Assembly: GCF_900141985.1 (NCBI RefSeq)
Contig: NZ_FQZK01000010.1
Coordinates: 1 to 64,000 of the forward strand
Origin: Nocardiopsis flavescens
GTDB lineage: Bacteria > Actinomycetota > Actinomycetes > Streptosporangiales > Streptosporangiaceae
Direction of reading: 5' to 3'
Length of the DNA stretch: 64,000 nucleotides
A program made the position numbers and the translations under genes. The notes beneath the pieces were generated by a model that was given only the letters and a program-made list of their open reading frames with translations, had not been told where the DNA came from and made no database searches. Every line of letters begins with the position of its first letter. The stretch's first letter is position 1. This document shows positions 41,222 to 49,613 of the stretch, in pieces.

Positions 41222-42538
41222 TCACGGGCGGGGTGTGAAGGCCACCGGGAGGCGGTCCGGGCCGCCCGCCCACGGGGAGGACCTGCGCGCGGGCAGCGGC
41301 GGGACGGCGTGCAGGTCCGGCAGCCGTTCCAGCACCACCTCCACGGCCGCGGCGGCGATGGCCGCCGCGACCCGCGGCACGGGGTGGGGGCAGCCGCGCT
41401 CGCCGTGGCCGAAGAAGACCCGGGGCCTCTCCCGCCCGGCGGGCTGCGCGCCGGCGCCCGCCGCCGCCAGCCCCAGGACGAGCAGGTCGCCGCGGCGGAT
41501 CCGGCGACCGCCCAGGTCGCAGTCCTGGACCGCCCAGCGTCCGACCGCGTTGCGGGCGGGGGTGTCCCGCCACAGCGCCTCCTCCAGCGCCTGGGGCACG
41601 GTGGTCCGCCCCGCGGCCAGGGAGCGGGCCGGGCCGTCGTCGGCCAGGGCCAGGCGCAGGGTGACGGCGATCCAGTCGGCGACGGCCGCCTGACCGAAGA
41701 CGAGCACCAGCAGCAGGTCCTGGGCGACCTCCTCCGGGGCGGCGCGGCGGGCGGCGAGCAGGGAGGCCGGGTCGTCGGCGCGGGGCAGGCGGCGGCGGTC
41801 GCGCACCAGTTCCGTGAGGCGCCCGTGCAGACGGCCGCGGGCCGCGGCGGCGCCGGGGCCGGTGCCCGCCGCCGCGAGGAGTTCGCCGGGCGGGACCTCC
41901 CGCGCTCCGCACAGGCGGGCGAGCACCCGCGCCGGGACGTGCCGGGCGTAGTCGGCGACCAGGTCGGCGCTCCCCGCCGCCGCGAAGCCGTCGACCCGCC
42001 GGCCGGCCACCCGCCGGGACAGGTCGCGCAGGTCGATCCCCTCGACCGCGGCCAGGGCGTCGCCGATCGCGTCGGCCCGGTCGGCGCCGTCCTCGCCCAG
42101 GAGCACCGGCGGCGCCCACAGCGCGTGGGCCAGGACCGGGTGGTCGGGGCCGATCCGGTCCCGCAGGTTCCACCTGCGGTGGTCCCGGGAGAACCACGCG
42201 GAGCGCCCCATCACCTGCCGCAGCTCGCGGACCCCGGAGACGAACCAGGCGGGGACGTCGCCCTCCAGCAGCACCGGGGCGACCGGTCCGAGCGCGCGCA
42301 GCCGGGCGTGGAGGGCCGCGACGTCCCGGTCGGCCGCGGGCCCGTACAGGCGGGGGGCGCCGGCGTGGTCGGGCGAGGGCGGCGGGGGTCCGCTGCCGGC
42401 GGGATCGGCGGCGGGGTCCGGTGCGCCGTCCGGGACGGGGTCGGCGCCGAAGACCGGGAGGCGGGCCGGGCCCCGGTCCGCGGGCCGGGCCCCGGCCCCC
42501 TCCCACCACCGGAGGGGGTCCTCCCGCCGGGCGCTCAC
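41222..42538 (-). CDS. Conservon-type cytochrome P450 lacking ExxR (CYP157-like)
   Basis: A 438-residue P450. The heme-thiolate loop is FGHGERGC (376-383), matching FxxGxxxC, but the following CxG glycine is His. The K-helix reads EEALW (319-323) followed by Arg324, so the normally invariant E-x-x-R pair is absent; CYP157 enzymes of streptomycete conservons have the same E..LW change. The I-helix has VFGQAAVADW in place of the oxygen-activating AGxxT. It starts with GTG overlapping the stop of the kinase gene (GTGA). It may have an unusual chemistry or a sensing role. Confidence 0.9.
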   Translation of the reverse strand: MSARREDPLRWWEGAGARPADRGPARLPVFGADPVPDGAPDPAADPAGSGPPPPSPDHAGAPRLYGPAADRDVAALHARLRALGPVAPVLLEGDVPAWFVSGVRELRQVMGRSAWFSRDHRRWNLRDRIGPDHPVLAHALWAPPVLLGEDGADRADAIGDALAAVEGIDLRDLSRRVAGRRVDGFAAAGSADLVADYARHVPARVLARLCGAREVPPGELLAAAGTGPGAAAARGRLHGRLTELVRDRRRLPRADDPASLLAARRAAPEEVAQDLLLVLVFGQAAVADWIAVTLRLALADDGPARSLAAGRTTVPQALEEALWRDTPARNAVGRWAVQDCDLGGRRIRRGDLLVLGLAAAGAGAQPAGRERPRVFFGHGERGCPHPVPRVAAAIAAAAVEVVLERLPDLHAVPPLPARRSSPWAGGPDRLPVAFTPRP

Positions 42539-43902
42539 GAGGCGAGCCCCGCCCGCTCCGGCACCGGACCGGACGCCGCGACCAGGGTCCGCGGGACGAG
42601 GACCCCCACCGACAGGCCCCCCTGGGGGGAGGTCCCGAAGTCCACGCCGAAGCGGTGCCGGGCGGCGATGAGGCCGACCACGGCCAGGCCGGTGCGGTCC
42701 CCGTCCACGACCTCCAGGCCCCCGGGTGAGTCGACGCGGGCCCGGGCCGCCTCGCGCTCGCGGCGGCGCATCCCCGGTCCGCCGTCCTCCACGTGCAGGA
42801 CGATCCCCTCCTCGTCCCCCTCCACCCGGACGGACACCTCGGCGTCGGGGCCGGAGAAGGCGGCGGCGTTGTCGAGCAGCTCGGCCAGGACGCGGGCCAG
42901 CGGCTCGGCCGCCTGTCCCAGCACCTCCACGCCCTCGGCGCCGCGGGCGCGCACCCGTGTGCGGGCGCCGACGCGGCGGGCGGCCCGGCGCAGGACGTCA
43001 GGCAGGGGCACGGTGAGCGGGTCGCGCCGGCCGGTCCCCCCGCCGGCGAGGGTGACCAGGGTGTCGGCGGTCCGCACGGTGCGGGCCAGGACGCGCCCGG
43101 CCTCCACCAGGTCCTCGCGGACCTCGGGCCGGTCCCCGTGGGTCTCGCGCAGGACGCGCAGGTGCTCGGCCGCCGTCTCCAGGCCCGCGCTCAGCCGGGC
43201 CCCGCAGGAGGCGGTGGCGGCCAGGACGGTGTCGGTGCGGCGTGCGGCGGCCAGCAGCTCGGAGCGGACGTGGTCGCGCAGGGAGGCCAGGGCGTCGTCG
43301 AGGGGCAGGTGGCCCGTCGGTGCGGGCGGGGGGTCCGCGGCCTCGGCGGCGGCGCAGCGGTCCGTGCGGATGCGGGCGGTGAGCGGCGGCAGCCAGGCCC
43401 GGTCCAGCTCGGTGATCCGCCGCTCGCAGCGGGCGATGAGGGCGCGGGCGTGCTCGGCCCTGCGGGCGGCGAGGTCGAGTTCGCCCCCGGCGGCGCGCAG
43501 CAGCCGGTCCAGCGCGGCGTGCCGGACCGGCGGGTGGGCGGCGAGGACCTCCCGGACGGTGCGGCCGGAGCGGACGCCGTCGGCCAGGGCGGGCAGGAGG
43601 TGGTCGGCGAGCAGGGCGGCCTCGTGTTCGAGGGTGTCGTCCGCGGCCCGGGCGCGGACGCGCCCGTCCCGGACGACGCGGACCGCGGCGGCGCGGTGGG
43701 CGGCCACCGCGACCGCGGCGCACAGGGCGGTGCCCAGGGCCCCGGTGACCGCGGCGACCAGGGGGCGGTCGCCCTGGCCGACGGCCGCCACCGACCACGA
43801 CCAGGCGGGGGCGACGAGGACGGCGCTGGCCAGCAGGGCGATCAGCGCCTGGTGGGCGGGGTGGGGGGAGATCCGGATCCGGTCGGTGGAGTCGGTCGAC
43901 AT
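42535..43902 (-). CDS. CvnA-like sensor histidine kinase
   Basis: A 455-residue protein with two N-terminal membrane segments (about 16-40 and 46-68), a long helical region, and a C-terminal ATPase domain with LLDNAAAFSGPDAEVSVRV (N box) and VEDGGPGM (G1). This matches the nitrate-sensor-like kinases (CvnA) of conservons. A canonical phosphoacceptor His block is not obvious. ATG 43902 has GAGGAC upstream. The expected roadblock, DUF742 and GTPase genes are missing; a P450 follows directly. Confidence 0.85.
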   Translation of the reverse strand: MSTDSTDRIRISPHPAHQALIALLASAVLVAPAWSWSVAAVGQGDRPLVAAVTGALGTALCAAVAVAAHRAAAVRVVRDGRVRARAADDTLEHEAALLADHLLPALADGVRSGRTVREVLAAHPPVRHAALDRLLRAAGGELDLAARRAEHARALIARCERRITELDRAWLPPLTARIRTDRCAAAEAADPPPAPTGHLPLDDALASLRDHVRSELLAAARRTDTVLAATASCGARLSAGLETAAEHLRVLRETHGDRPEVREDLVEAGRVLARTVRTADTLVTLAGGGTGRRDPLTVPLPDVLRRAARRVGARTRVRARGAEGVEVLGQAAEPLARVLAELLDNAAAFSGPDAEVSVRVEGDEEGIVLHVEDGGPGMRRREREAARARVDSPGGLEVVDGDRTGLAVVGLIAARHRFGVDFGTSPQGGLSVGVLVPRTLVAASGPVPERAGLAS

Positions 43903-44037
43903 GTGGTCCTCGGGTCGAACGGCACGGAGTCCCGCCGCGTGCCCGGCCGGCCACGGCGCTCGCCGGGGAACGCGCGGTTGGACATTTTTACGGTAGACCA
44001 CATTCGTCCGCCGCGCGGGCCTTACCGAGAAAGGGAT

Positions 44038-44056
44038 CCCCGCCGGAAAGGCGGGG
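44038..44056 (-). terminator. Terminator of the serine hydrolase operon
   Basis: On the minus strand, CCCCGCC and GGCGGGG with a TTTCC loop, followed by ATCCCTTTCT. It lies after the membrane gene ending at 44173. Several TTTCCGGGA/TTTCCCGGA repeats lie between at 44112-44170. Confidence 0.55.
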
Positions 44057-44172
44057 ACCCCCAGGTCATCCCGCACCCGGCGGGACGAATTCGTTATTTG
44101 TCAGGACAATGCATTTTCCGGGACAGACGGCATTTCCCGGAGGGCCCGCCTTTCCGGGATTTCCCGGGCCGT

Positions 44173-44559
44173 TCACGGAAGGAACAGGGCGAGCGCGCAG
44201 ACGGCCGCGGCGGTCAGGACGACGTTGCCGATCGCCGAGGCCCGGCGGCCGGGCGCCGCGGGGTCCTCCCCCCGGGCGGGCAGGGCCGGGGAGCGCAGGA
44301 CGACGGCGGCGACCGCCGCCGCGGACAGGGCGGTCAGCAGGTACCACAGGGCCACGGGGACGACGGTCCAGGTGACGACGACCAGGGACAGCGCGGCCAC
44401 GAAGCCCAGGGACGCCGTCCGGGACACCGCGTCCCAGCGGTCGGCGAGGCGGTTCCTCCCTTCGCCCGGCCGGGCCGCCAGGGCGAGGGACACGGCGGCC
44501 AGCGCCCACCACAGGCACAGGGCGGCGCCGATGAGTACGGGGATCAGCGCGGGGTTCAC
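44173..44559 (-). CDS. Small four-segment membrane protein
   Basis: A 128-residue protein with four hydrophobic segments (about 4-25, 46-65, 68-85, 106-126). No family recognised. GTG 44559 overlaps the stop of the upstream serine hydrolase (GTGA) with AAGGAG upstream, so it is cotranslated with it. It may assist or be regulated with that enzyme. Confidence 0.75.
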   Translation of the reverse strand: MNPALIPVLIGAALCLWWALAAVSLALAARPGEGRNRLADRWDAVSRTASLGFVAALSLVVVTWTVVPVALWYLLTALSAAAVAAVVLRSPALPARGEDPAAPGRRASAIGNVVLTAAAVCALALFLP

Positions 44560-45626
44560 GACCACTCCTTCCCGGTGAGCAGCTCGACGGCCTGCCCCTC
44601 CACCTCGGCGGTGGTGTTGGAGAGCACGATGACGGCCCGGTCGGCCTCCCGGTCCAGGGCCAGCATGGAGACGAACCCGCCGGTGCCGCCGTTGTGCCAG
44701 GTCACCTCGGTGCCGTCGACGTCGGTGGTCACCCAGGCGTAGCCGATGCGGTCGTCCCCGTCGGGCCAGCGCGGCTCCAGCGCGGCCGTGCCGGGGGCGG
44801 TGCCGTCGAGCACGGCGCGGGCGAAGCGCTCCATGTCGGCCGGGGTCGAGCGGACCCCGACGGTGGAGGTGTAGGCCGCGGCGAGCCAGGGCGCGGCGGT
44901 GCGGCCCCGCTCGGTGTGCCCGAGGGTTGCGTCGTCGGGCAGGTCGGCCTCGGTGCGGGGGAGGTAGGTGTCGTCCATGCCCAGGGGGTCCAGGAGGCGC
45001 TCGCGCAGCAGGTCGGCGTACCCGGTCCCGGTCGCCTCGGCCAGGGCCGGGCCCAGCAGGGCGAAGCCCAGGTTGGAGTAGTGGGACTCGCCGCGGTCGG
45101 TGAGCTCTGCGGCGCGGGCCTGGTCCAGCAGGACGGAGTCGTCGTAGCGGTAGGGGTCCCGGCCGAAGTAGTTGGCGGCGACCGCGCTCGACACGACGTC
45201 CCGCAACCGCGTGGGGAGCCGGGGCAGCCCGGAGCGGTGGGAGGCCAGCTCGGCCAGGGTGACGTCGGCGACCGGGGTGCCGTCGAGGTCGAGCAGGTCG
45301 CCGAGCCGGGTGTCCTCGGTGACCTCTCCGCGCTCGATCGCGTCCGCCAGGAGCAGGGCGGTCATGGCCTTGGTGATGGAGCCGATCTCGAAGTCGGTGT
45401 CGGCGCCGCCCCCGAAGTGGGCGAGGGCCGTCTCCTCGCCGTCGATCTCGACGACGCCGAGCAGGTCGCGGGGTCCGTCGGCGTACAGGTCTCGGGCGCG
45501 GTCGAGCAGCTCCCGGTCGCCGGTCTCGGCGGTGGACAGCGCGGGGACGCGCGGGGCGACCGCGATCCCCAGGGCGATGACCAGGAGGGCGGCCAGACAG
45601 GCCGCCGCGATGGTGCGGGTGCGCAC
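44556..45626 (-). CDS. Serine hydrolase of the beta-lactamase/D-Ala-D-Ala peptidase family
   Basis: A 356-residue exported enzyme. Residues 5-24 form a signal-anchor. The class C-like motifs are SITK (Ser83, Lys86), YSN in ESHYSNLGFALLGPALAEATG, and HNGG in the position of KTG. Family members are esterases, peptidases or inactive relatives; true beta-lactamase activity is not implied. GTG 45626 has GGAGGAG upstream. It lies 17 bp after an ArsR-like gene and before a small membrane protein, forming a three-gene operon. Confidence 0.88.
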   Translation of the reverse strand: MRTRTIAAACLAALLVIALGIAVAPRVPALSTAETGDRELLDRARDLYADGPRDLLGVVEIDGEETALAHFGGGADTDFEIGSITKAMTALLLADAIERGEVTEDTRLGDLLDLDGTPVADVTLAELASHRSGLPRLPTRLRDVVSSAVAANYFGRDPYRYDDSVLLDQARAAELTDRGESHYSNLGFALLGPALAEATGTGYADLLRERLLDPLGMDDTYLPRTEADLPDDATLGHTERGRTAAPWLAAAYTSTVGVRSTPADMERFARAVLDGTAPGTAALEPRWPDGDDRIGYAWVTTDVDGTEVTWHNGGTGGFVSMLALDREADRAVIVLSNTTAEVEGQAVELLTGKEWS

Positions 45627-45643
45627 GGGTCTCCTCCCTCGTG

Positions 45644-46156
45644 TCAGGCGGGCCCGCCCGCGGCGGTGAGGATCACCAGGAGCGGGACGAGGCGTTCGGG
45701 CGGTACGGCGTAGTGGCCGCGGCGGACGGCGACCAGCCACCCTGCGGCGGACAGCAGGTTGACGTGGTGGTAGATCTGGCCGGTCGTGCCGAACTCGGAG
45801 CGCTCGGCCAGGGCGGCGACGGTGTCGGTGCCCTGCCGGACGGCCTGGAGGAGCCGGAGGCGGACCGGGTGCCCCAGGGCGTCCAGGGAGGCGGCGCGGC
45901 GGGACCAGTCCTCCGCGTCCAGCCGTTCCGCGGGCAGGCCCTGCTGCCACTCCAGGGCTTGGGGCCCGGACCCGAGGACACCGGCGAAGACCACGCCCCC
46001 GTCCCCGGCGACGTGCTGTTTCAGGGCGTTCAGGGCGAAGAACGGGTCGTGGTCCCCGGCCGCGTCGGCGTCGGTCCCTGCGGTGCCGCGCGTCTCCAGC
46101 GCGGCGACCCGGGCCTCCAGCTCGGCCAGGCGCTGTTCGGTCGTCTTCTCTGCCAC
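45644..46156 (-). CDS. ArsR-type winged-helix regulator
   Basis: A 170-residue protein. An N-terminal coiled coil (EQRLAELEARVAALE, 7-21) is followed by a winged HTH, RRAASLDALGHPVRLRLLQAVRQGTDTVAALAERSEFGTTGQIYHHVNLLSAAGWLVAVRRGHYAVPP. No ArsR metal-site Cys is present. GTG 46156 is used. It is the first gene of the operon with the serine hydrolase and probably controls it from the palindrome at 46182-46193. Confidence 0.88.
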   Translation of the reverse strand: MAEKTTEQRLAELEARVAALETRGTAGTDADAAGDHDPFFALNALKQHVAGDGGVVFAGVLGSGPQALEWQQGLPAERLDAEDWSRRAASLDALGHPVRLRLLQAVRQGTDTVAALAERSEFGTTGQIYHHVNLLSAAGWLVAVRRGHYAVPPERLVPLLVILTAAGGPA

Positions 46157-46181
46157 TCCGCCAAAGTATCAGAAAGTCCGT

Positions 46182-46193
46182 AATTACGTAATT
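46182..46193. promoter_or_regulatory. Palindrome AATTACGTAATT
   Basis: A perfect 12-bp palindrome 26 bp upstream of the ArsR-like gene. A GATACT box lies between it and the gene (8 nt before GTG). Likely operator of the regulator. Confidence 0.55.
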
Positions 46194-46367
46194 CCGCACT
46201 CACGCCGGTCACGGCCCCGGGGCCCTTCCTTTGCCGGATGTGTGAGAGCGCCTGGCGTGCCGCTGACCGCGACCGGCAGATCATGAAGGAAAAGGAGGGC
46301 GGGCCGCGTTCTCCGCGACGTCCGAAGGGCCGGGGCCGCGGGCCCGCGGTCGATGAGGAGGCGAGAC

Positions 46368-46901
46368 ATGCGTGCGGAAGCCGCCAACGGGTGGCAGTTC
46401 TTCGTCGCGACCCTGTTGATCGTCATCGGGGCCGTCAACATCATCCAGGGGCTGGTGGCCCTGTTCACCCCGGACTTCTACATGGTCGGCGGCACGGAGA
46501 TGCTCTTCCTGGGCTTCGGCGCCTGGGGCGTCCTGCTCGGCCTGTGGGGCGTCGTCCTGGTGGTCGCGGGCCTGGCCGTCCTGTCCGGCCGCACCTGGGC
46601 CCGGGTGTTCGGCATCGTGCTGGCCTGCCTCAACGCCCTGGCACAGCTGGCGTTCGTGCTGGCCATGCCGGTCTGGTCGATGGTGGCGATCGCCATCGAC
46701 ATCCTGGTGGTCTACGGACTCACCGCCGGATGGCCGAGCCGGTCCCGCGGGGAGGGGTCCGCGACGTCCTCCGGGATGAGCGCCGCCGAGCAGGAGGCGT
46801 ACCGGAGCGGGTACCAGGCGGCGCACGAGGCGCCGCCGCAGGCGCGGGCCGCGGAGCGGACCGTCGCCCGCCCCGGCGGGCGCGGCCGGGCCGACGGCTG
46901 A
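46368..46901 (+). CDS. DUF7144 family membrane protein
   Basis: A 177-residue protein with four membrane segments (about 8-32, 43-66, 71-87, 91-125), beginning ANGWQFFVATLLIVIGAVNIIQGLVALF, the DUF7144 signature, with the SGRTWARVFGIVLACLNALAQLAF block. A hydrophilic tail follows from about 125. Function unknown. ATG 46368 has GAGGAGG five bases upstream. It is divergent from the ArsR-like gene. Confidence 0.85.
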   Translation: MRAEAANGWQFFVATLLIVIGAVNIIQGLVALFTPDFYMVGGTEMLFLGFGAWGVLLGLWGVVLVVAGLAVLSGRTWARVFGIVLACLNALAQLAFVLAMPVWSMVAIAIDILVVYGLTAGWPSRSRGEGSATSSGMSAAEQEAYRSGYQAAHEAPPQARAAERTVARPGGRGRADG

Positions 46902-46916
46902 GGAGGGACCCGGAGA

Positions 46917-46958
46917 CGGGGAGGTGGGGCGGCCCCGCGGGGCCGCCCCACCTCCCCG
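46917..46958. terminator. Strong bidirectional terminator
   Basis: A nearly continuous 20-bp GC stem (CGGGGAGGTGGGGCGGCCCC and complement) between convergent DUF7144 and ssuB genes. Confidence 0.75.
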
Positions 46959-46964
46959 TTCCGC

Positions 46965-47732
46965 TCAGGCCGCGGCGGCGCGCACCGCCGACGCCAGCCG
47001 GTCGCGCAGCGGCGCGAACCCCGGCTCGGCCCGCGGGTCCGGACTGCGGGGCAGGCCGGAGGTCTCGTCCAGCACGATCCGGCCGGGGCGGGCGCTGAGC
47101 ACCACCAGGCGCGAGCCCAGCCGGACCGCCTCGTCGACGTCGTGGGTGATGGAGACGATAGTCTTGCCGGTGGCCGACCACAGCGCCCGCACCTCGTCCT
47201 GGAGGCGCTCCCGGGTGAGCGCGTCCAGGGCCCCGAAGGGCTCGTCCATGAGCAGGACGCCCGGATCCGGGGCCAGGGCACGGGCGATGGCCACCCGCTG
47301 GCGCATGCCGCCGGACAGCTCGTAGGTGCGCATCCGCCCGGCGTCGGCCAGGCCCACCTGGGCCAGCCGCTCCCCGGCGACCTCCCGGCGGCGTTCCCGG
47401 GGCACCCCCGCCGTGCGCAGTCCGAACTCCACGTTGGCCCGCACGCTCAGCCACGGGAACAGGGTGGGCTGCTGGAAGACCATGCCCCGGTCCGGCCCCG
47501 GGCCCCGCACCGGAACGCCGCCGGCCGCGATCTCCCCGCGGGTGGGCCGCAGGAATCCGGCGATCAGCCGCAGCAGGGTGCTCTTGCCCGATCCGGAGGG
47601 TCCCACGACCACGAGGTGCTCCCCCGCGGCCAGGGACAGGTCGATCCCGTCCAGGGCGGGCACCGGGCCGGAGCCGCCCCGGTACTCGTGCCCGATCCCG
47701 GTCAGGACCAGGGCGTCGTCAGTCGAGGGCAC
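46965..47732 (-). CDS. ssuB: ABC transporter ATP-binding protein, sulfonate/nitrate/taurine type
   Basis: A 255-residue ATPase with Walker A GPSGSGKST, Q-loop VFQQPTLFPWLSV, signature LSGGMRQRVAIARAL, Walker B VLLMDEPFGALDALTR, and H-loop SITHDVDEAV. The FPWL after the Q-loop is typical of SsuB/TauB/NrtD. GTG 47732 lies inside the end of the binding-protein gene (14-bp overlap). Last gene of the ssu operon. Confidence 0.9.
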   Translation of the reverse strand: MPSTDDALVLTGIGHEYRGGSGPVPALDGIDLSLAAGEHLVVVGPSGSGKSTLLRLIAGFLRPTRGEIAAGGVPVRGPGPDRGMVFQQPTLFPWLSVRANVEFGLRTAGVPRERRREVAGERLAQVGLADAGRMRTYELSGGMRQRVAIARALAPDPGVLLMDEPFGALDALTRERLQDEVRALWSATGKTIVSITHDVDEAVRLGSRLVVLSARPGRIVLDETSGLPRSPDPRAEPGFAPLRDRLASAVRAAAA

Positions 47733-48753
47733 CGGCGACCCCCTCCGCCGCCAGGGCCTCCTCGAAGGCCGCGGGTCCGGGCGCCGCGTCGATCTCCCCC
47801 TGGGCGGCCAGGAACTCCGCGGTGAGGTTCAGGTACTCGGCCAGGCGCCCGGGCTCCCCGGCGGTGCCCAGGTACTCGGCGGAGGCCTGCTCCTCGGCGG
47901 TGAGGAACACGAGCTGGCCGATCTGCTCGGCCGCCTCCTCCCCGGTCAGGCCCAGCTCGGAGGCGATGGCGGCGGCAGCGGCGTCCGGGTCCTCCCGCAG
48001 CAGCCGCACCGCCCGGTCCTGCTGCCCGACCCAGGTGGACAGGGCGTCGGGGTAGGACTCGGCGAAGGCCGCAGAGACCACCGCCAGGTCGGCGGTGACC
48101 TTGCCGCGCTCGGCCAGCTCGCCGCTGGTGACCACCGGGTGGCCGCCGGACGCGTACAGCTCGCCCAGCACCGGGTACCAGACGAAGGCGGCGTCGATGT
48201 CCCCGCGCTGCCAGGCGGCCTGGATGTCCTGGGGCTCCAGGTCGAGAAGCTCGACGTCGCCGACGCCCAGCCCGGCCTCGTCAAGGGCGGCGACGAGGTG
48301 GTAGTGGGTGGTGCTGGCGAAGGGCACCGCCACGGTGCGGCCCCGCAGGTCGGCGACCTCGTCGATGCCCTCGACCGCGGCGAGCGCCTCGTTCTCGCCG
48401 ATGACGTTGTGGATCCAGGGCACCCGGTAGTCGATGTCCAGGGGCGCGGACAGGCCGCGGGTGACGGGGGCACTGCCCGCCAGGGCGATGTCCAGCTCCC
48501 CGGCGAGGAAGGCGGTGTTGACGTCGCCCCCGGAGTCGAAGCGGCTCCACACGACCTCGGTGTCGGGCAGCGCCTCCTCCAGCCACCCCTGGTTCTTGAC
48601 GACGAGGTCGCCGTTGGGGATCGACTGGTAGCCGATCCGCAGCTGCGCCGGGACGCCGTCGGCCGGGTCGGCGGGGGCGTCGGCGCCGCAGGCGGTGGCG
48701 GTGAGGCCGAGGGAGGCCAGCACGGCGAGGAGGGCGAGGGTCGGACGGTTCAC
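47719..48753 (-). CDS. ssuA: ABC transporter substrate-binding lipoprotein (aliphatic sulfonate/taurine type)
   Basis: A 344-residue exported binding protein. The signal peptide is LALLAVLASLGLTATAC with a lipobox-like end at Cys22. LRIGYQSIPNGDLVVKNQGWLEE, FDSGGDVNTAFLAGELDIALAGSAPVTRGLSAPLDI and AAWQRGDIDAAFVWYPVLGEL are typical of SsuA/TauA. GTG 48753 has GGAG nine bases upstream. It lies between permease and ATPase genes. Taurine is an alternative ligand. Confidence 0.88.
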   Translation of the reverse strand: MNRPTLALLAVLASLGLTATACGADAPADPADGVPAQLRIGYQSIPNGDLVVKNQGWLEEALPDTEVVWSRFDSGGDVNTAFLAGELDIALAGSAPVTRGLSAPLDIDYRVPWIHNVIGENEALAAVEGIDEVADLRGRTVAVPFASTTHYHLVAALDEAGLGVGDVELLDLEPQDIQAAWQRGDIDAAFVWYPVLGELYASGGHPVVTSGELAERGKVTADLAVVSAAFAESYPDALSTWVGQQDRAVRLLREDPDAAAAAIASELGLTGEEAAEQIGQLVFLTAEEQASAEYLGTAGEPGRLAEYLNLTAEFLAAQGEIDAAPGPAAFEEALAAEGVAGALD

Positions 48754-48773
48754 GGTTCTTCTCCAGGGGGATC

Positions 48774-49613
48774 TCAGGTGCGCCCGCGCCAGGGGGCGAC
48801 GGTGCGGTCGAGGGTCACCAGCAGCCGGTCGATGAGCAGCCCGGACAGGCCGATGACGATGAGGCCGAGGATGACGACGTCGGTGTGGTTGAAGCGCTGG
48901 GCCTCGCGGATCATGCCGCCGATGCCGGGGACGCCGTTGACGGTCTCGGCCGCCACCACGGAGGTGTAGGCCACGCCGACGGCGATGCGCACGCCGGTGG
49001 AGATCTCGGGCAGCGAGTGCGGCAGGACCACCCACAGGGCCTGCTGCCAGGGCCGGGCCCCCAGCGAGCGGGCGGCGTTGAGGTGGTCGGGGTCCACCCC
49101 GCGCACGGCGTCGGCGGTGGCGACGGCGACCGGGGGCAGGGAGGCGACGACCAGCAGCCAGATCTTGGGCTCCTCGCCGATGCCGAACCAGATCACCAGC
49201 AGGCTCAGGTAGGCCAGCGGGGGCAGGGTCCGCACGAACGTGACGAGGGGGCCGAGCATGGCGCGCACGGCCGGGACGAGTCCGATGAGCAGGCCCAGCA
49301 GGACGCCGCCCAGGGTGCCCCAGGCGCTGCCGACGAGGATGCGGCGCAGGCTGGTGAGCAGGTGCTCCCCCAGGGTGTGGCCGCTGTAGCCCTCGGTGCT
49401 CGTGGCGACGGCCTGCGCCCAGACGGCGCCGGGCGGGGGCAGGACGACCGGTGGCCAGACCTGGGCGCGGGCCACCGCCCACCACAGCAGGAGGAGCCCG
49501 CCCACGGACAGGACGCGCAGGCCCAGGGCGCGCCGCCGCGAGGGGCCCTCCCGGCGGCGCCGGGGTGCGGTCGGGGCGGCGGGCGCGGGCGGTGCCTCGG
49601 CGGGGGCGCTCAC
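48774..49613 (-). CDS. ssuC: ABC transporter permease, sulfonate type
   Basis: A 279-residue permease with six membrane segments and the inner-membrane component loop ADAVRGVDPDHLNAARSLGARPWQQALWVVLPHSLPEISTGVRIAVGVAYTSVVAAE, which contacts the ATPase. The N-terminal 30 residues are a Pro/Ala/Arg-rich cytosolic tail. GTG 49613 overlaps the ssuD stop by four bases (GTGA). Confidence 0.9.
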   Translation of the reverse strand: MSAPAEAPPAPAAPTAPRRRREGPSRRRALGLRVLSVGGLLLLWWAVARAQVWPPVVLPPPGAVWAQAVATSTEGYSGHTLGEHLLTSLRRILVGSAWGTLGGVLLGLLIGLVPAVRAMLGPLVTFVRTLPPLAYLSLLVIWFGIGEEPKIWLLVVASLPPVAVATADAVRGVDPDHLNAARSLGARPWQQALWVVLPHSLPEISTGVRIAVGVAYTSVVAAETVNGVPGIGGMIREAQRFNHTDVVILGLIVIGLSGLLIDRLLVTLDRTVAPWRGRT

